A stretch of DNA of 64,000 nucleotides from Osedax frankpressi (lineage: Eukaryota > Annelida > Polychaeta > Sabellida > Siboglinidae), in the NCBI GenBank assembly GCA_964035775.1, contig OZ038317.1:26209127-26273126 (forward strand), in the 5' to 3' direction. A program made the position numbers and the translations under genes. The notes beneath the pieces were generated by a model. It was not told the origin of the DNA and made no database searches. It saw only the letters and a program-made list of their open reading frames with translations. This document shows, piece by piece, positions 24,122 to 36,673 of the stretch. How positions within the stretch are numbered: the stretch's first letter is position 1; the number at the start of each line of letters is the position of its first letter.

Positions 24122-25944
24122 AATATTATATTAATTTTATTACAGAATTGATTTATATAATCTATAATTAGTTTGTATTGTTATTTAAGTAATATAGAGT
24201 TATTAGTAGTAACTCAGTAGATGTTTTGATCGAAGTCTAATATTATGTAATGAGGTAATAAAGTAATATCTGAGTTGAATAAATAACTTAATATATTGTT
24301 TATCTTGGTAGTAAGATTTGTTATTTATATTAATAATGAAATCACAAATATGCATAGTAAATATACTGAAATTATCATGATTTATCTGCGTTGATATTTT
24401 ACTGGTAGAGTTTATTTTTTGTTTAATAATTAATGTTTTAATTAGTTATTATTAATCTTCAATTCCGTATGTATTAATTTTATTACGTATTATAGTTATT
24501 GTTAGTTTATATATTTATAATATCAGTTATATTTTCAACATTATTTGGTTATACTAATATTATTAATAATAGTTTATCATTAGAAATTGGTGGCATACTA
24601 TATAACATCATAGACATTCAATTAAATAACACGTCAGAATTATATGATATCTGAAATATGAGTGATTTATTTATTAAAGTATTAAATTGAGAAATGGCAA
24701 TAAAAAATTAATATTGTTTTGTATTAATATTAATATTTAAATAAATATTATACTATTCTAAAAATATAATAAAAATAATTGTATTACATATTTTATATTC
24801 TCATAATATAGATATTTATCCAATTATAGAAAAATAGTAAACATTATACATTATATAGAAATACAATTACCACATATTATACATATGATACATGTTTTTA
24901 CCATAAATAGTTCAAATTAATTGTATTAAATAATTATATTATATAAATATATAATATAATATTTGATTAATTATATTTAATATTTTATTAATATTCTGTA
25001 CTTATTAATTTACATGAAAAGATTACTATAGTAAGTATTTTAAACTCTATAATATTTAATTTTATATATTAATTAGTAAACTAAATATATAATATCATAT
25101 CTCTAAAGCAAATAATATCAGTATAAATATAATAATTAAATTAAATAAATACTAAATAAAATTATTTTTGTTGTAAATAGTTTTATTTAATACGTTAAAT
25201 GAGAATAAAAATAACATGAAAAAAAAGACACCTGATCCAAGATTTACAATGAAGTATATTATGACATGGATCATTCTTTCTATATTGTTAATAATTATAT
25301 CATATAAAATCTACACATTATTGTGTAGTTTTGAAGCTGGCAAGGAAGATTGTGAATATTGTTAAAATAAAATGTAATAAATATTCTATATTAAATCGTA
25401 TTTTAAAAATTTAATTTATATTATAATTGAATGTATTTATTATATATAGTAATTAAGTATTAACTTTGATTTATTTTTGAGAAATGAGTTTGTCCCGTAT
25501 ATATAGTTTTACTAATTCGTATGATGCAACCTATATGCAATCGAATATTTAAATAAATGGGCAAGATATATTTAAATATTCTTGTTTATAATTGGTTAAG
25601 AGAGGATAATTTACACGTAATTTCTTATGGTAAATAATGAAATTAATATAAGTTTAGTAACTGGTATGAAATATAAATACATATAAACATTTTAAGTAAA
25701 AAAAATAACTATATAATGAATTAATAAAGTTAGAAACTATACAAATGTTTACGTTAAGTGACTTAGACTTAAAAAATGACAACATAAAAGCTTCAATTGA
25801 ATAATCTGAAAATATTTGGTCCAATTTCTTTTATCAAACTAAAATACTATAAATGTGTCATTTTTTTCAAGATGTTAATATGAAATCATAAAACATTTAT
25901 AATATGTAAACTTCGAATTCAACTATATATATTATATCTAATAA

Positions 25945-26590
25945 ATCCCAATTATCTTTATAGCATGTCGAGTAATTCTTAAATATTTCTACACGGTATC
26001 GGCACGAATCTTTATTATCAATATATTAGCATACTTAATGTGCATTGAAGCAGTTTACATTAATATTATCATCAATGGTGTGTCCAAGTTAAATTAAAAT
26101 AATGTGAGAGAAAATTAAGTGATCTCTTTAAAAAAAATTCTAATATCTATTAATTTTTACAGACGAAACCAATATTTACATAATTATATTTTAAATATAT
26201 GTAACCGTATGAAACGGATTACAGAGTGTGAATGTTCCTATTAATAGAATGAATTTTTTGCAGTTTAATGTGTAATAACAGAATTGTATAAACGTATTCG
26301 TATGTAATTGTGTTATTGAGTTTGTATAAATTTGCAGAGAATTATTGTGTTGACGTGTTGATGTGTATCAGAGCGTGACTGGTGTGTATCAGAGCGTGAC
26401 TGACTAGTATAAGTGTGCACGTGTGGATAATGTTCGGAGATTCATTTAGATGTCAACACAGAATACACTACTGTTAAGCATTGATTTATTGATGAATAAA
26501 CGTTAAAAACACTTGGTTCTTGTGTTTATTATTATTTTAGGAGAGTTACTTAAATAGAACAATGCTACTAATTGAAGATTTGTAGTTTGC
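25945..26590 (-). pseudogene. LRR cap fragment with the same insertion, second module set
   Basis: This is homologous to 4200-4830 and lies in the 3' modules of the 18647 gene. The insertion is at 26201-26524, at the same site but 21 bp longer through a short tandem duplication. Confidence 0.55.
26201..26524. mobile_element. Same insertion, 324-bp form
   Basis: This copy of 4459-4761 differs by a 21-bp tandem duplication containing GTGTATCAGAGCGTGACTG, at about 26363-26404. Because the insertion is shared, it predates the split between the two module sets. Confidence 0.5.
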
Positions 26591-26914
26591 ATTTAAACAA
26601 AGTTATTTGGTGAATATAACTATTACAGAATTCCTGATAACTTTGTTATTCAATTTACAGTTATTATTAAAAACACCATATATTTTATTACTATTGATCC
26701 ATTTAAACCTTATTTAAAAAATCTTTTGATAAACTATATTAATATCCCACTAAAAAATCGTGTAAACAAACTTGTGTCAACACATGTATTAATTCATAAA
26801 ATATTGTGTTTGGGACACACGAAAATATCGTTTGCACGAAAATTTAGTTATAGTTATAACCTGCGTTACGTATCACGTATATATATATATATATAATATA
26901 TCGGACAATTACAG

Positions 26915-28689
26915 ATAAATGATATAAAAAAGCAGACTAATATACCTCGATATAGAACGATGTCAGCTATATAGTTTAACTTGATATTGTTCGTTCTAAA
27001 TATTATAATTAGTATATGTTATAAAAGATGAGCTATACTACATGAATAGATAGGATTTATATTAGTTTATGGCTAATTTTTGTTAATAATAAGGTTTGTA
27101 ATTTATCGATGTTATCAAAATATGTAAACAGATTAATACATCAATAATATATTGTCGTTTTTTTATATGAAGATGGATACATATTTAATATTTTATTTTA
27201 TGATGAATTTTTTTATAAATATTTCATATACGAAATATTAATATCTTGATTTAAAAAAAATCTTGTTTATTACAAATTTTAAAAAGATGTATTATTTTTT
27301 ACTTTTTCCGAATATATATAATTTTAATTTTAAAAGGATCAAAGATAATATTTTTTTTAATTATCATCATTTGTAAATAAACATAATCTGTCATGATTAA
27401 TTAATTATTAATTACGACAATTAGAAGCACTTTATTTAATAAATCTCTTTTAAACTTCAAGTTATGTTAGTCAACAAATACAACTAATACATATAAAGAT
27501 AAATCTTTATTATTATCAATATATTTAATATCACTACTAGTATAGAGAATATTACGCAAGATACATTATTAAGTATTATTAACTAATAGTTGACGATATT
27601 AAATTATATTATTATGATTTTAAAAATGATATAGATATTTTTGAAAATGTAATATTTTAATGTATATTATTATAAAATGTATAATATACGAGCATATTAT
27701 ATGTATTATAAATATTGTGAAATACGTAAATTTAAAACACATGGAAGCTGATACCGTCGAAAACCAGAAGGAATAAGATATATTGATATTTATACTATAA
27801 TTAAATTATGAATTCTATTTTATTTCAAATAAAAATAATATAATGTGAATAATTATAATTATTATATATATATTTTTATATTTGATATACTTTCTAGATA
27901 TTTTAAAATATATATTAAATCGCGATAAAACTGAACATTTTATACAAATAAAAATAGTGAATTTGTTAGTTTAATATTCTAAATATTTGTGGCATACTTT
28001 GTATTGGCCAACTTATCAGGTAATTTATTATTATTTCATGTAATTACTGTTAATTTAAAATTATAAATTATAACATTAATGTATCTTTATAATAGACTTT
28101 ATCTAAAGGAGAAAAGTTTATTTTGATTAAATCTATATGATATAATAATGAACATAACAATTGTTATATGTATTATTATGTATGTTATATTAAGGAAATC
28201 TGAATAGTGGTATTTGAATATAAAATTGATTTTGTTTATTTTATATCTGAACATTTTATGACTCTATTATCATCAATTTCTAATGAAGACATATAAAAAA
28301 GAAACATATTGTAATGAATGTAAAAATTATTATATGCTTATTAATGTTATATTTAATAATAATATTATAATATATATTTTTTAATTTCGAATAATTTTTA
28401 TTATATTAAAATGTTTAATAAAATGGTTAACTTTACTCAACAATGTTATAAATATCTGCATTAGAAAGATAATTAAATATTAATTAATATTAATATAAGT
28501 CGTTAATTTATATTCACTGTGTATTTTATAGGCATGTTTTGTATTGTATTGATTTTGTTGAGTATAACCGTAATTCGCTAATATCGATCGACATTTTCAA
28601 TTACATAATATTATCATGTGTATGTTGCGTGGTAATCTATAAATAGAGATGATTTCGATAATACACGATAATTTCTTTTTCAATCTAAT
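26915..28689. other. Unassigned AT-rich region
   Basis: Homology to the module at 5152 ends at about 26914. Beyond it I see scattered exon-like short stretches (for example near 27740 and 28010, the latter ending CAG/GTAATT) but no recognisable protein. The first part recurs at about 63567-64000. Confidence 0.5.
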
Positions 28690-29047
28690 TTGCCGAAAGT
28701 GTTTCCATTACCAGTGGTCGTATTTGTCTTCGTCGATCAGTCGATTATCGCCCATACCATTACGGTCAGCAGTCGGTCGTGGTGTTAATGATCCGAGAAC
28801 CACACGTCAGCGATAATTAACCTATTAGATAATTTATCCACGTCAGTGTATCCACTGGGAATTGGAGTCAATGTGTTGTCATGGTAACGAGCTGTGTAAC
28901 TTTCATGGGGGACATCGCCTACGTATCATATACGATATACAACGGGGGAGTTTGGCTACCTCGATGCCTCGTATATCTACTCGTTTCTACTCGTAACACG
29001 TAGAAAATTGGTCAAATGATCGCTTTCAGTCATCAAATATCACTTGC
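28690..29047 (+). repeat. GC-richer structured block, copy B
   Basis: This is a diverged copy of 15627-15972, with the same stem strands ATTATCGC (28744-28751) and GCGATAAT (28810-28817) and both inner arms present. Part of it is tandemly duplicated downstream (see 28950-29347). No piggyBac sequence lies next to this copy, so the block is a repeat in its own right. Confidence 0.55.
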
Positions 29048-29347
29048 AAAATAACAGATAAATTAGATAGCATCTCTATCTTACTATTATCAACCAATAT
29101 TTTACCAACCAAAAACTATTATCAACCAATATGTTTTACAATAACAAAGTTTGGCTACCTCGATGCCTCGTATATCTACTCGTTTCTACTCGTAACACGT
29201 AGAAAATTGGTCAAATGATCGCTTTCAGTCATCGAATATCACTTGCAAAATAACAGATAAATTAGATAGCATCTCTATCTTACTATTATCAACCAATATT
29301 TTACCAACCTAAAACTATTATCAACCAATATGTTTTACAATAACAAA
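28950..29347 (+). repeat. 199-bp direct tandem duplication
   Basis: Two nearly identical 199-bp units, 28950-29148 and 29149-29347, both start GTTTGGCTACCTCGATG and end ACAATAACAAA. The unit covers the 3' part of structured block B plus its flank. The few differences indicate a recent local duplication. Confidence 0.85.
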
Positions 29348-29631
29348 TCTAAGATTAAATTTGTATTATATTTTCCGTAAATTATATTTGTTTTTAAATT
29401 GATCTCATAAACATTTTTTTATGATTAAGTATATGATTAAGTATATGAAATACGTGAAGTGAAAACACAAGTATAGAAGTTGACCGAAAAGCACTTTAAA
29501 AACTATAACAAAGTGTTAAATATATACTATGTAGAAATATCCTATCATATATTGTATATGATCGAGTCACCTTCCATACTTGTGAATTCATGTATTTTAT
29601 ATACTCAATCATACAAATAATAATAACATAT

Positions 29632-30040
29632 ATAAGAATAATAATGAATTACATAGCAATAAAAAACTAAAATCATTTAATAAACATACAATAATAATTA
29701 GGAATAACATATAAATAAAAAACTAAAAACATTTAATAAACATACAATAATAATTATGAATTACATATAAATAAAAAACTAATAACATTTAATAAACATA
29801 CAATAATAATTATGAATTACATATTAATAAAAAAACTAAAAACATTTAATAAACATACAATAATAATTATGAATTACATATAAATAAAAAACTAAAAACA
29901 TTTAATAAACATACAATAATAATTATGAATTACATATAAATAAAAAACTAAACATATTTAATAAACATACAATTAATATTTACTCATATAAAAATAATAG
30001 ATGATATAGAAATAAAAAACTAAAAACATTTATACTAAAA
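29632..30040 (+). repeat. 56-bp minisatellite
   Basis: About six to seven tandem units of 56-57 bp contain AATAAAAAACTAAAAACA and TTTAATAAACATACAATAAT. The CATAC landmark recurs at 29685, 29741, 29797, 29854 and 29910. The outer units are more diverged. It lies directly upstream of the broken EnSpm/CACTA-type transposase. Confidence 0.85.
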
Positions 30041-30287
30041 CATTATTATTATCCTGGATTTCTGTATCATTATTATATTTAATATTTTTATTTTCTAAGA
30101 ATTACTAAAATATGTCAATTGTGTATTCTTTATTTATTGTACAATTGTTAAATATATGTTATGGAAAAATACAAACATCGTTGATTTTTAAAAAATTCAA
30201 TAATTATATTATGATCTAAAATATTATTAAATATTTAAAATATTTTCTTCTAGAAAAAACATTATGACAAGTTTTATAAAAGAGAAA

Positions 30288-32170
30288 GGAAAGAAATTTC
30301 ATATTTATCGAAAAGAAAATATATCATTAATTCAGAAGATAGTAATGATGATGTCAATATCTATAATCAAAATAACATTAACAATGTTAAAGTTTGCAGT
30401 TCTGATGTAATCTCCTCTGCTTCGGAATTTTCATTTATAGCTGATGAATATTTTTCATTTTCTGAAAACTTTGATATTTTCAATATAAATGATAAAATCA
30501 ATGACAATTCGAAATATTTTAATTTAAACATATTCGAATCTAATTCATTTAAATGTGAATTAGCTAAGATTATCGCTAATAATGTGAAATAAGATACAGG
30601 AGATCAATTATTAAAATTATTGTAAACAATGGACATCCTAAATCACCATCATGTTTTAGAACCCTTATTAAATCTAACCGCGGTGTGAAAATTGATTTTA
30701 AATCTGGAATTGATTATAATTATTTTGGTGAAAAAATATGATTTTGAAATATTTAAAAAAGTATTGCTCAGATACTCTTAATGATATTGAAGTTATTCCC
30801 ATATGTTTAAATTTAGATGGACTACCATTATATAGTACACCTACTCGAGTTTGGCCATTATTCCTCATAAACAAGTATTTCCAGTAGCAATTACTTTAGG
30901 TTTTAGAAAACCTACAAATTTAGATTTCATTATTGATTCAATATTGGATAGTAAAACTGTAATTACAGATGGCTTATTATATAATAACCAATTACTATAT
31001 CTTGATATACCTGAAATAAATTGCGATGCCCCTGCAAAGTCATTCATAAAACAACCATTACAGTTTAATGGTAAACACGGGTACTATCGATGCGATCAAA
31101 TTGGTGTAAGAGTAATTTTAGATAATGAAAAAATGTCCGTATTAAATATACTTCACTAGATATTACATTACACACAGATTTAAAATTCAATTGATTCTCA
31201 TCTTCATATAGGTACTACTCCATTTATAAAACTTCCTATATTCCGACACGATTAATACATATTCTATTGATTACATGTATTGTGTATTGTTGGGAGTTAT
31301 GCGTAAATTAATAAGATTATGGTTAAGCAGTTGTCACCAAAATGGGAAAAATGTAAATCATCGTATAGACTTTAGCAATCTTAAATTGATTTATTAATGA
31401 AAAATTATTATTTATAAATAAGCAAATTCTAAGAAATTTTGTTAGAACACTATTGATATTAGAGCTGTGGATAGATGGCAAGCAACATAAATTACGTTTA
31501 TTTGTATTATAAATTGGGAAAATTGTATTAAAAAAATAATATTCCAAAAAATGGTTATAACCATTTTTATGTGTTAAATGTTTCTATTGGAATACTTATA
31601 ATAAATGCTACTAATCCTATTTCAATTAATAAAGCCAAAATTCTATTAAAATATTGAAGGGTTAAATATCTACGGAAATACAGTTGCTTCATGCAATGTA
31701 CACAGTTAATACATTTACCTGATGAACTATCACTTTACATGGTTCTATTGAAAATATATATGCATTTCCTTTTGAAAATTATCTACAGAAATTAAAACGG
31801 TTTGTTAGAGGGGGTAAATTAACTTTAACACCGATGATTAATAAAATTAACCAAGAAAATGTTTACAATAGAAATAGTAAAATTATAGAACCAAATTTAT
31901 ATAATTTAAAGTTATTCAATAAATATCCTAATAATATATATTCTTTAAAAAATCAAGTTTTTTGTGAGATTTTGGAAAATATAAATAAATTTAAATTTAA
32001 ATATAAATACATTTGAAGATATAGATATTCGTTTAAAGAAAATTGAAGATATATTTTGAGAAAAATATAAAACAAATATAGTTTATATTAAAAAATCTAA
32101 ATCTGTAGATGAGTTTGAATAATTTATTAATATTCTCAATGATAATATAAAGTACCTAGATGTGGTTAAT
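30288..32170 (+). mobile_element. Broken EnSpm/CACTA-type (Tnp2-like) transposase
   Basis: The plus strand carries a transposase of the animal type usually annotated as EnSpm/CACTA. An acidic N-terminal region lies at 30320-30590. GHPKSPSCFRTLIKSN and YNYFGEKI follow at 30640-30740. PICLNLDGLPLYSTPT and RVWPLFL are at about 30797-30860. LGFRKPTN, INCDAPAKSFIK and HGYYRCDQIGVRV occupy 30890-31110. GTTPFIKLPIF is near 31213, and the later region resembles the family's DYMHLVCLG..., WKATEFRQFL and FPFENYLQ..LKRFVR stretches (31255-31830). The order matches the family throughout, but the frame shifts repeatedly (for example near 30590, 30740, 30860 and 31190) and stops interrupt it, so it is dead. 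No CACTA-like ends were located. It occurs once here, because unit 2 is cut off before it. Confidence 0.65.
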
Positions 32171-32444
32171 ATTTAAACATTATTATTTATATACATAAAT
32201 ATATAATTTTATTTATATAATGTTTATACTATCTTCTACTCAATATCAGATATCAACACTATGCCAAATGAAAGAGGGTACTACATGGAGGAGCATAACA
32301 CGAATGACGAAGGAGCTATGCGCGAAGGAAGTGTGGAGTTGATACCCTAGATGTGGCCAGAGAGAATTCATCAGTTTGCAAAAGACTAAAATTTATGAAT
32401 GCATGATCAGTAAGTAACTAAACTATATCTAGCCCCTTCTATAA

Positions 32445-32539
<95 letters not shown>

Positions 32540-32861
32540 TTAATACCCCTATCAATCCGCCCTCCCTCTCTCCCCTCTCCTTATATACATATATGTATAT
32601 ATTCATACATATATAAATGCATATATCCATCCATTCATCTGTATATACTTCTATCTGTTGGTCTATCTATATATCTCAAACTTACAGCCGCTCGAATGAT
32701 TAGAAATGAATGCAATAGGGAAGAAATTATAAAAACAATATATACTTTTTACGGTCTTGCAAGAGAAAATCTCTACTATTTTTACAATAAATTAACTTAT
32801 TCCAAAATAAATATATTAAACTTATTATTTTAATCACTCAGTTACTTGTATATGATTTAAA

Positions 32862-32906
<45 letters not shown>

Positions 32907-33827
32907 CATTATCTTCATACTCAACAAATCATTCTTTCATCTTAATATTCTTAATAATAATATTATTTACACAATGGAGGGACTTATTAATATATATATA
33001 TATAGTGTCGTTAATTGTTATATAAATTTAATCATACAAATTCATATAACAATGATATTTTAAGTTACCTATATATTACTTAAATACTTGTAATTTAAAT
33101 GACCCTTGTATATCTGTAATGATAATATTCTGAAGTTTAATAAATATATTATGTTAACAATGTTTTTTAGTACTCTTCACGGATCATCTTGAATATAATG
33201 CTCGAAAACTAGATAGTGATAAGAAATAGTTATTAATAATTTGTAGTGCCAAATACCTATTTGCATCTACTCATTTCTATAATTATATAGAATGCCGCAT
33301 CTTTTCTATCAATAGTATTTTTTTTAAATTTATACCCAATTTTACATTAGTTGCTCTTTGTAATATTTGTATAGCTATTTCACTGTAAAAAAGTTCAATT
33401 GTGTCTATATTTAAGATATGGCCGAGTGCTGCATATTTAAATAAATTAATATCTTTAAATTAAATAAAGAAATCGGTAAATAGAGTCCAATAATTGGCAT
33501 CGCAAATTTGTAAACGATTTAAAAAATGTATGTGAAAAGTATTATAAAATATACTTAACAGTAATGGTTTATATCGCGTACAAAACACTTTGATTAACAT
33601 GCTTAAACAAATTTGGTTTAACACATATACAAAATATTTGGGTAAACACAAGTAAAAAAACACACGATAACCCGTGCTATAAACATAATAATACAAGTAA
33701 TAAAGTAGTATTTCCAAATAGGAAAACAATATATATATTAAAAAAAATTGTCTAATCACCTAGCATAGAATCAATTTATATCCTTTAGTAAATATTTCTT
33801 TATGGAATCAGCATAATAATAACATGT

Positions 33828-33925
<98 letters not shown>

Positions 33926-33950
33926 CTATTTATATACTCAAGAATCTCGG
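32171..33950. other. Unassigned region with simple repeats and a pyrimidine tract
   Basis: It holds (TA)n tracts at about 32448-32536, 32866-32900 and 33829-33926, and a C/T-only run inside 32558-32582. A small GC-richer patch at 32261-32350 has a 29-codon open stretch of unknown meaning. No gene is supported. Confidence 0.5.
33829..33926. repeat. (TA)n microsatellite with single C/G interruptions
   Basis: About 100 bp of alternating TA, broken by ATACAT and ATGTAT. It lies just left of the sequence homologous to 17370 onward, at the left edge of the 35889 LRR cassette. Confidence 0.8.
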
Positions 33951-34595
33951 TTTTAGATTTTTAGAATATATAAAAATCAATCATAGATAATCTCGCAAGA
34001 TATTAGATGAAATATCGATATCGGTAAATGAAAAGAAAGCTACGGATGAACTCTACGACACATCATTTAAATCCTTTTAAAATTACGTAAATTAATACCC
34101 AAAAATTGGGTCTAATATGTTAAATCGAAAAAAGAGATTTTCATAATTACTATCTGACTTGTGAAGAGCAAATTAACTATTATTTCCATAATTATAGAAG
34201 ATTGAATTAAAACTTATCAGGCTTGTCAAAATACTCCCGTATTTGAAGAATTTATTTTCAGTTCTGTTGGATTATAATATGCATTATTATAAATAATTGA
34301 CATGATCGTTTATCTGATGAGCATCTTGATATTTGATTTTTTTACATGCAAATTTACGAAAATTTAGGATATTCGAAAATAATTTTTATGGTATTTACAT
34401 CACTAGCCAGGACCAAACATTATAATGGTAATGTATTTTTAAGAAAATAGGTCATAATATTGATAACATATATTACAAGTTATAACTGATGCATTTAGTA
34501 AGTTTACTAGGACAATCCCCACTAGAATTTGACTATAAATTAATGTAGCTAATAACTAATGAATAACTGGATATATTGTTATTGAACTTGACTAG

Positions 34596-34655
<60 letters not shown>

Positions 34656-34739
34656 GTTTATATGTTTATATTAGATAGGCTATTTAATAAGAGTCTATAT
34701 AAATATAATACACTATAAAGTTATTTTATTTCAAGATAT

Positions 34740-35520
34740 TATATTTACATCTTATAGAATTTCAAATATTTAACATATACAATAATGTATATTTTTCTAA
34801 TAAACTAATTCACCTCCATTGCATAATATCTAGTAATTATTATATATTTTTATTGGGTATCCAAACGATTCTTTATTATCAATATATTGAAATAAGCTAT
34901 GTTCGTTGAATATATTTACATCAAAATAACCGTTATATTCATTAGTAAATTTCTAAGTTAAATTTAAATGAAAATGAAATGATCTTTTGAATATTTTCTA
35001 ATATCCATTTATTTTCACAGTTAAAACTAATGTTTACATGGTTATGTTTTGAATATATACAATTATTTGCTGAAAGATAACTAAACCGATACTACTAATT
35101 GAAGATATGACATTATTATTTAAATGTAGATGTTGTAGTCTTTGAAGATTTCCGTATAATTATATTATTTCATTTATAGATGCTTTTAATATTTTTAAAT
35201 TCGGGGTATTAATACAATAATTTAGATATAAGTGTCATATATTATTATATTTAAAATGTAATTCTGAAATTTGTATTAAATTTTTAAATATATTATTAAG
35301 TAATGTTGTAAACCTATTTTTAGATCAAAATAATTTTCTCAACATGATTAGTGCTGATAACGAATTATTCCCTATCTTTGAAATATGGTTAGATATTAAA
35401 TTAAGTATTTGAAGATTTTAAAGATTATTTAGCATTTTTTGTTCAATCAAAAGCGTGGCTATCAAGATATGGTATATTTAGGTTAACTAATAATTTAAGT
35501 AATATAATATTGTAGATGCA
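34740..35520 (-). pseudogene. Decayed LRR remnant, head-to-head with the 35889 gene
   Basis: The minus-strand sequence aligns with LRR exon 2 from the cap (about 34810-35090) through the LRR core to about 35480. It is longer than the sister remnant at 17690-18250 but also broken many times. The same remnant stands upstream of both intact gene types, so this head-to-head pair is an old part of the cassette. Confidence 0.6.
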
Positions 35521-35888
35521 CTTGAATTTTTTATTTTAATATCATTATTTTTTCTATTGGTTAAGAAAACTAGAATGTTGATTCTCAGTTTAATCTCTAA
35601 TTTTACTTATTCAAAAAGAATCGAGTATTTTTAAATAATCTCAGGTTTAACTTGTGATACTCGAATTTAACGTAATATTCGCATATTATATGATACAACT
35701 CAAAAAAAATGATCGTTGAATACTGAAGATATATTAATAATTTTACCTTAAAATATATTTTCATTAAATTATTTAGTTTAATAATTTAAATTTTATTTAA
35801 TATAAATCAAAAATATAAACAACTAATTTAAATTGAATGGTCTATTATATTTATTTTATATTTAATATTAGTAATTTACGAATATAAA

Positions 35889-36635
35889 ATGTCGGCTTAT
35901 TTATTATTTCTATACTTTCTTATGATAAACTTATTATTAACAATTTCTAAGGTTTGTCATCACTAATTATTCATGAATATAAATTTATTAATAAAATGTT
36001 ATTATATGTATACAAATTGGCACCAAAGTATGATATTATAGTTAAGGATTAATATTTATATATCATTAAATAGGACACATTTTATATTGTATTTATGTTG
36101 GCCATATAACATAGTTTACATACTAATTTAAATAAATCATGTGATTATTATATATATACATCAGAATTACCTACATTATAGTTTTATTTAGCATTATTAC
36201 GCTATCAATATAATTAATTAATAAACAATATTTTATTAAATCACATATCGTATACACCTACACGATTGCATAATTCATCAACAGTTAAATACCAAAATAC
36301 ATACTACTATTTATATTATATTTAAGTAAATTTAATTCCGATGTAGTACTTCTTTATAGTTTAATATTATATTAATTTTTCTAATTCTACCATTCTACTG
36401 ACTACCATTAATACTATTATTACGATTTATTATAATTATAATAAACACGTAAAATAATGGGATTAATATAGATTTTAATTACATTTTCTGAAAATATCAA
36501 GAATCTTACTTTAGTTATAGAATTCTGAAAAAATAAATTTATTTTATAATATTATTTAATTAATTTTAATATAAATAATTATTCAATACCCTGCTTTAAA
36601 CATAGCAAATCTAATGTTTTATTTTATATTCAATA

Positions 36636-36673
<38 letters not shown>

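Larger units (their letters stand above)
20714..25160 (+). repeat. AT-rich tandem modules, 3' of the 18647 LRR gene
   Basis: This is the same module family with one more unit of about 1.7 kb than at 780-3400. The GCATACTA landmarks are at 21121, 22795 and 24593 (spacing about 1.67 and 1.80 kb). It contains several (TA)n tracts and no gene. Confidence 0.7.

Noticed and set aside
29632-30040. CRISPR-like array
   Set aside because: The units are head-to-tail without distinct spacers in eukaryotic DNA; it is a minisatellite.
30865-31547. Two minus-strand open stretches within the EnSpm/CACTA relic
   Set aside because: The plus strand carries the family motifs, so these are shadows.
32439-32630. 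Minus-strand open stretch of Ile-Tyr repeats
   Set aside because: It is translation of a TA microsatellite and its flank.
33460-33759. 99-codon minus-strand open stretch, hydrophobic
   Set aside because: Phe/Tyr/Ile/Leu-rich translation is expected from AT-rich DNA. There is no homologous copy, no start context and no recognisable domain.
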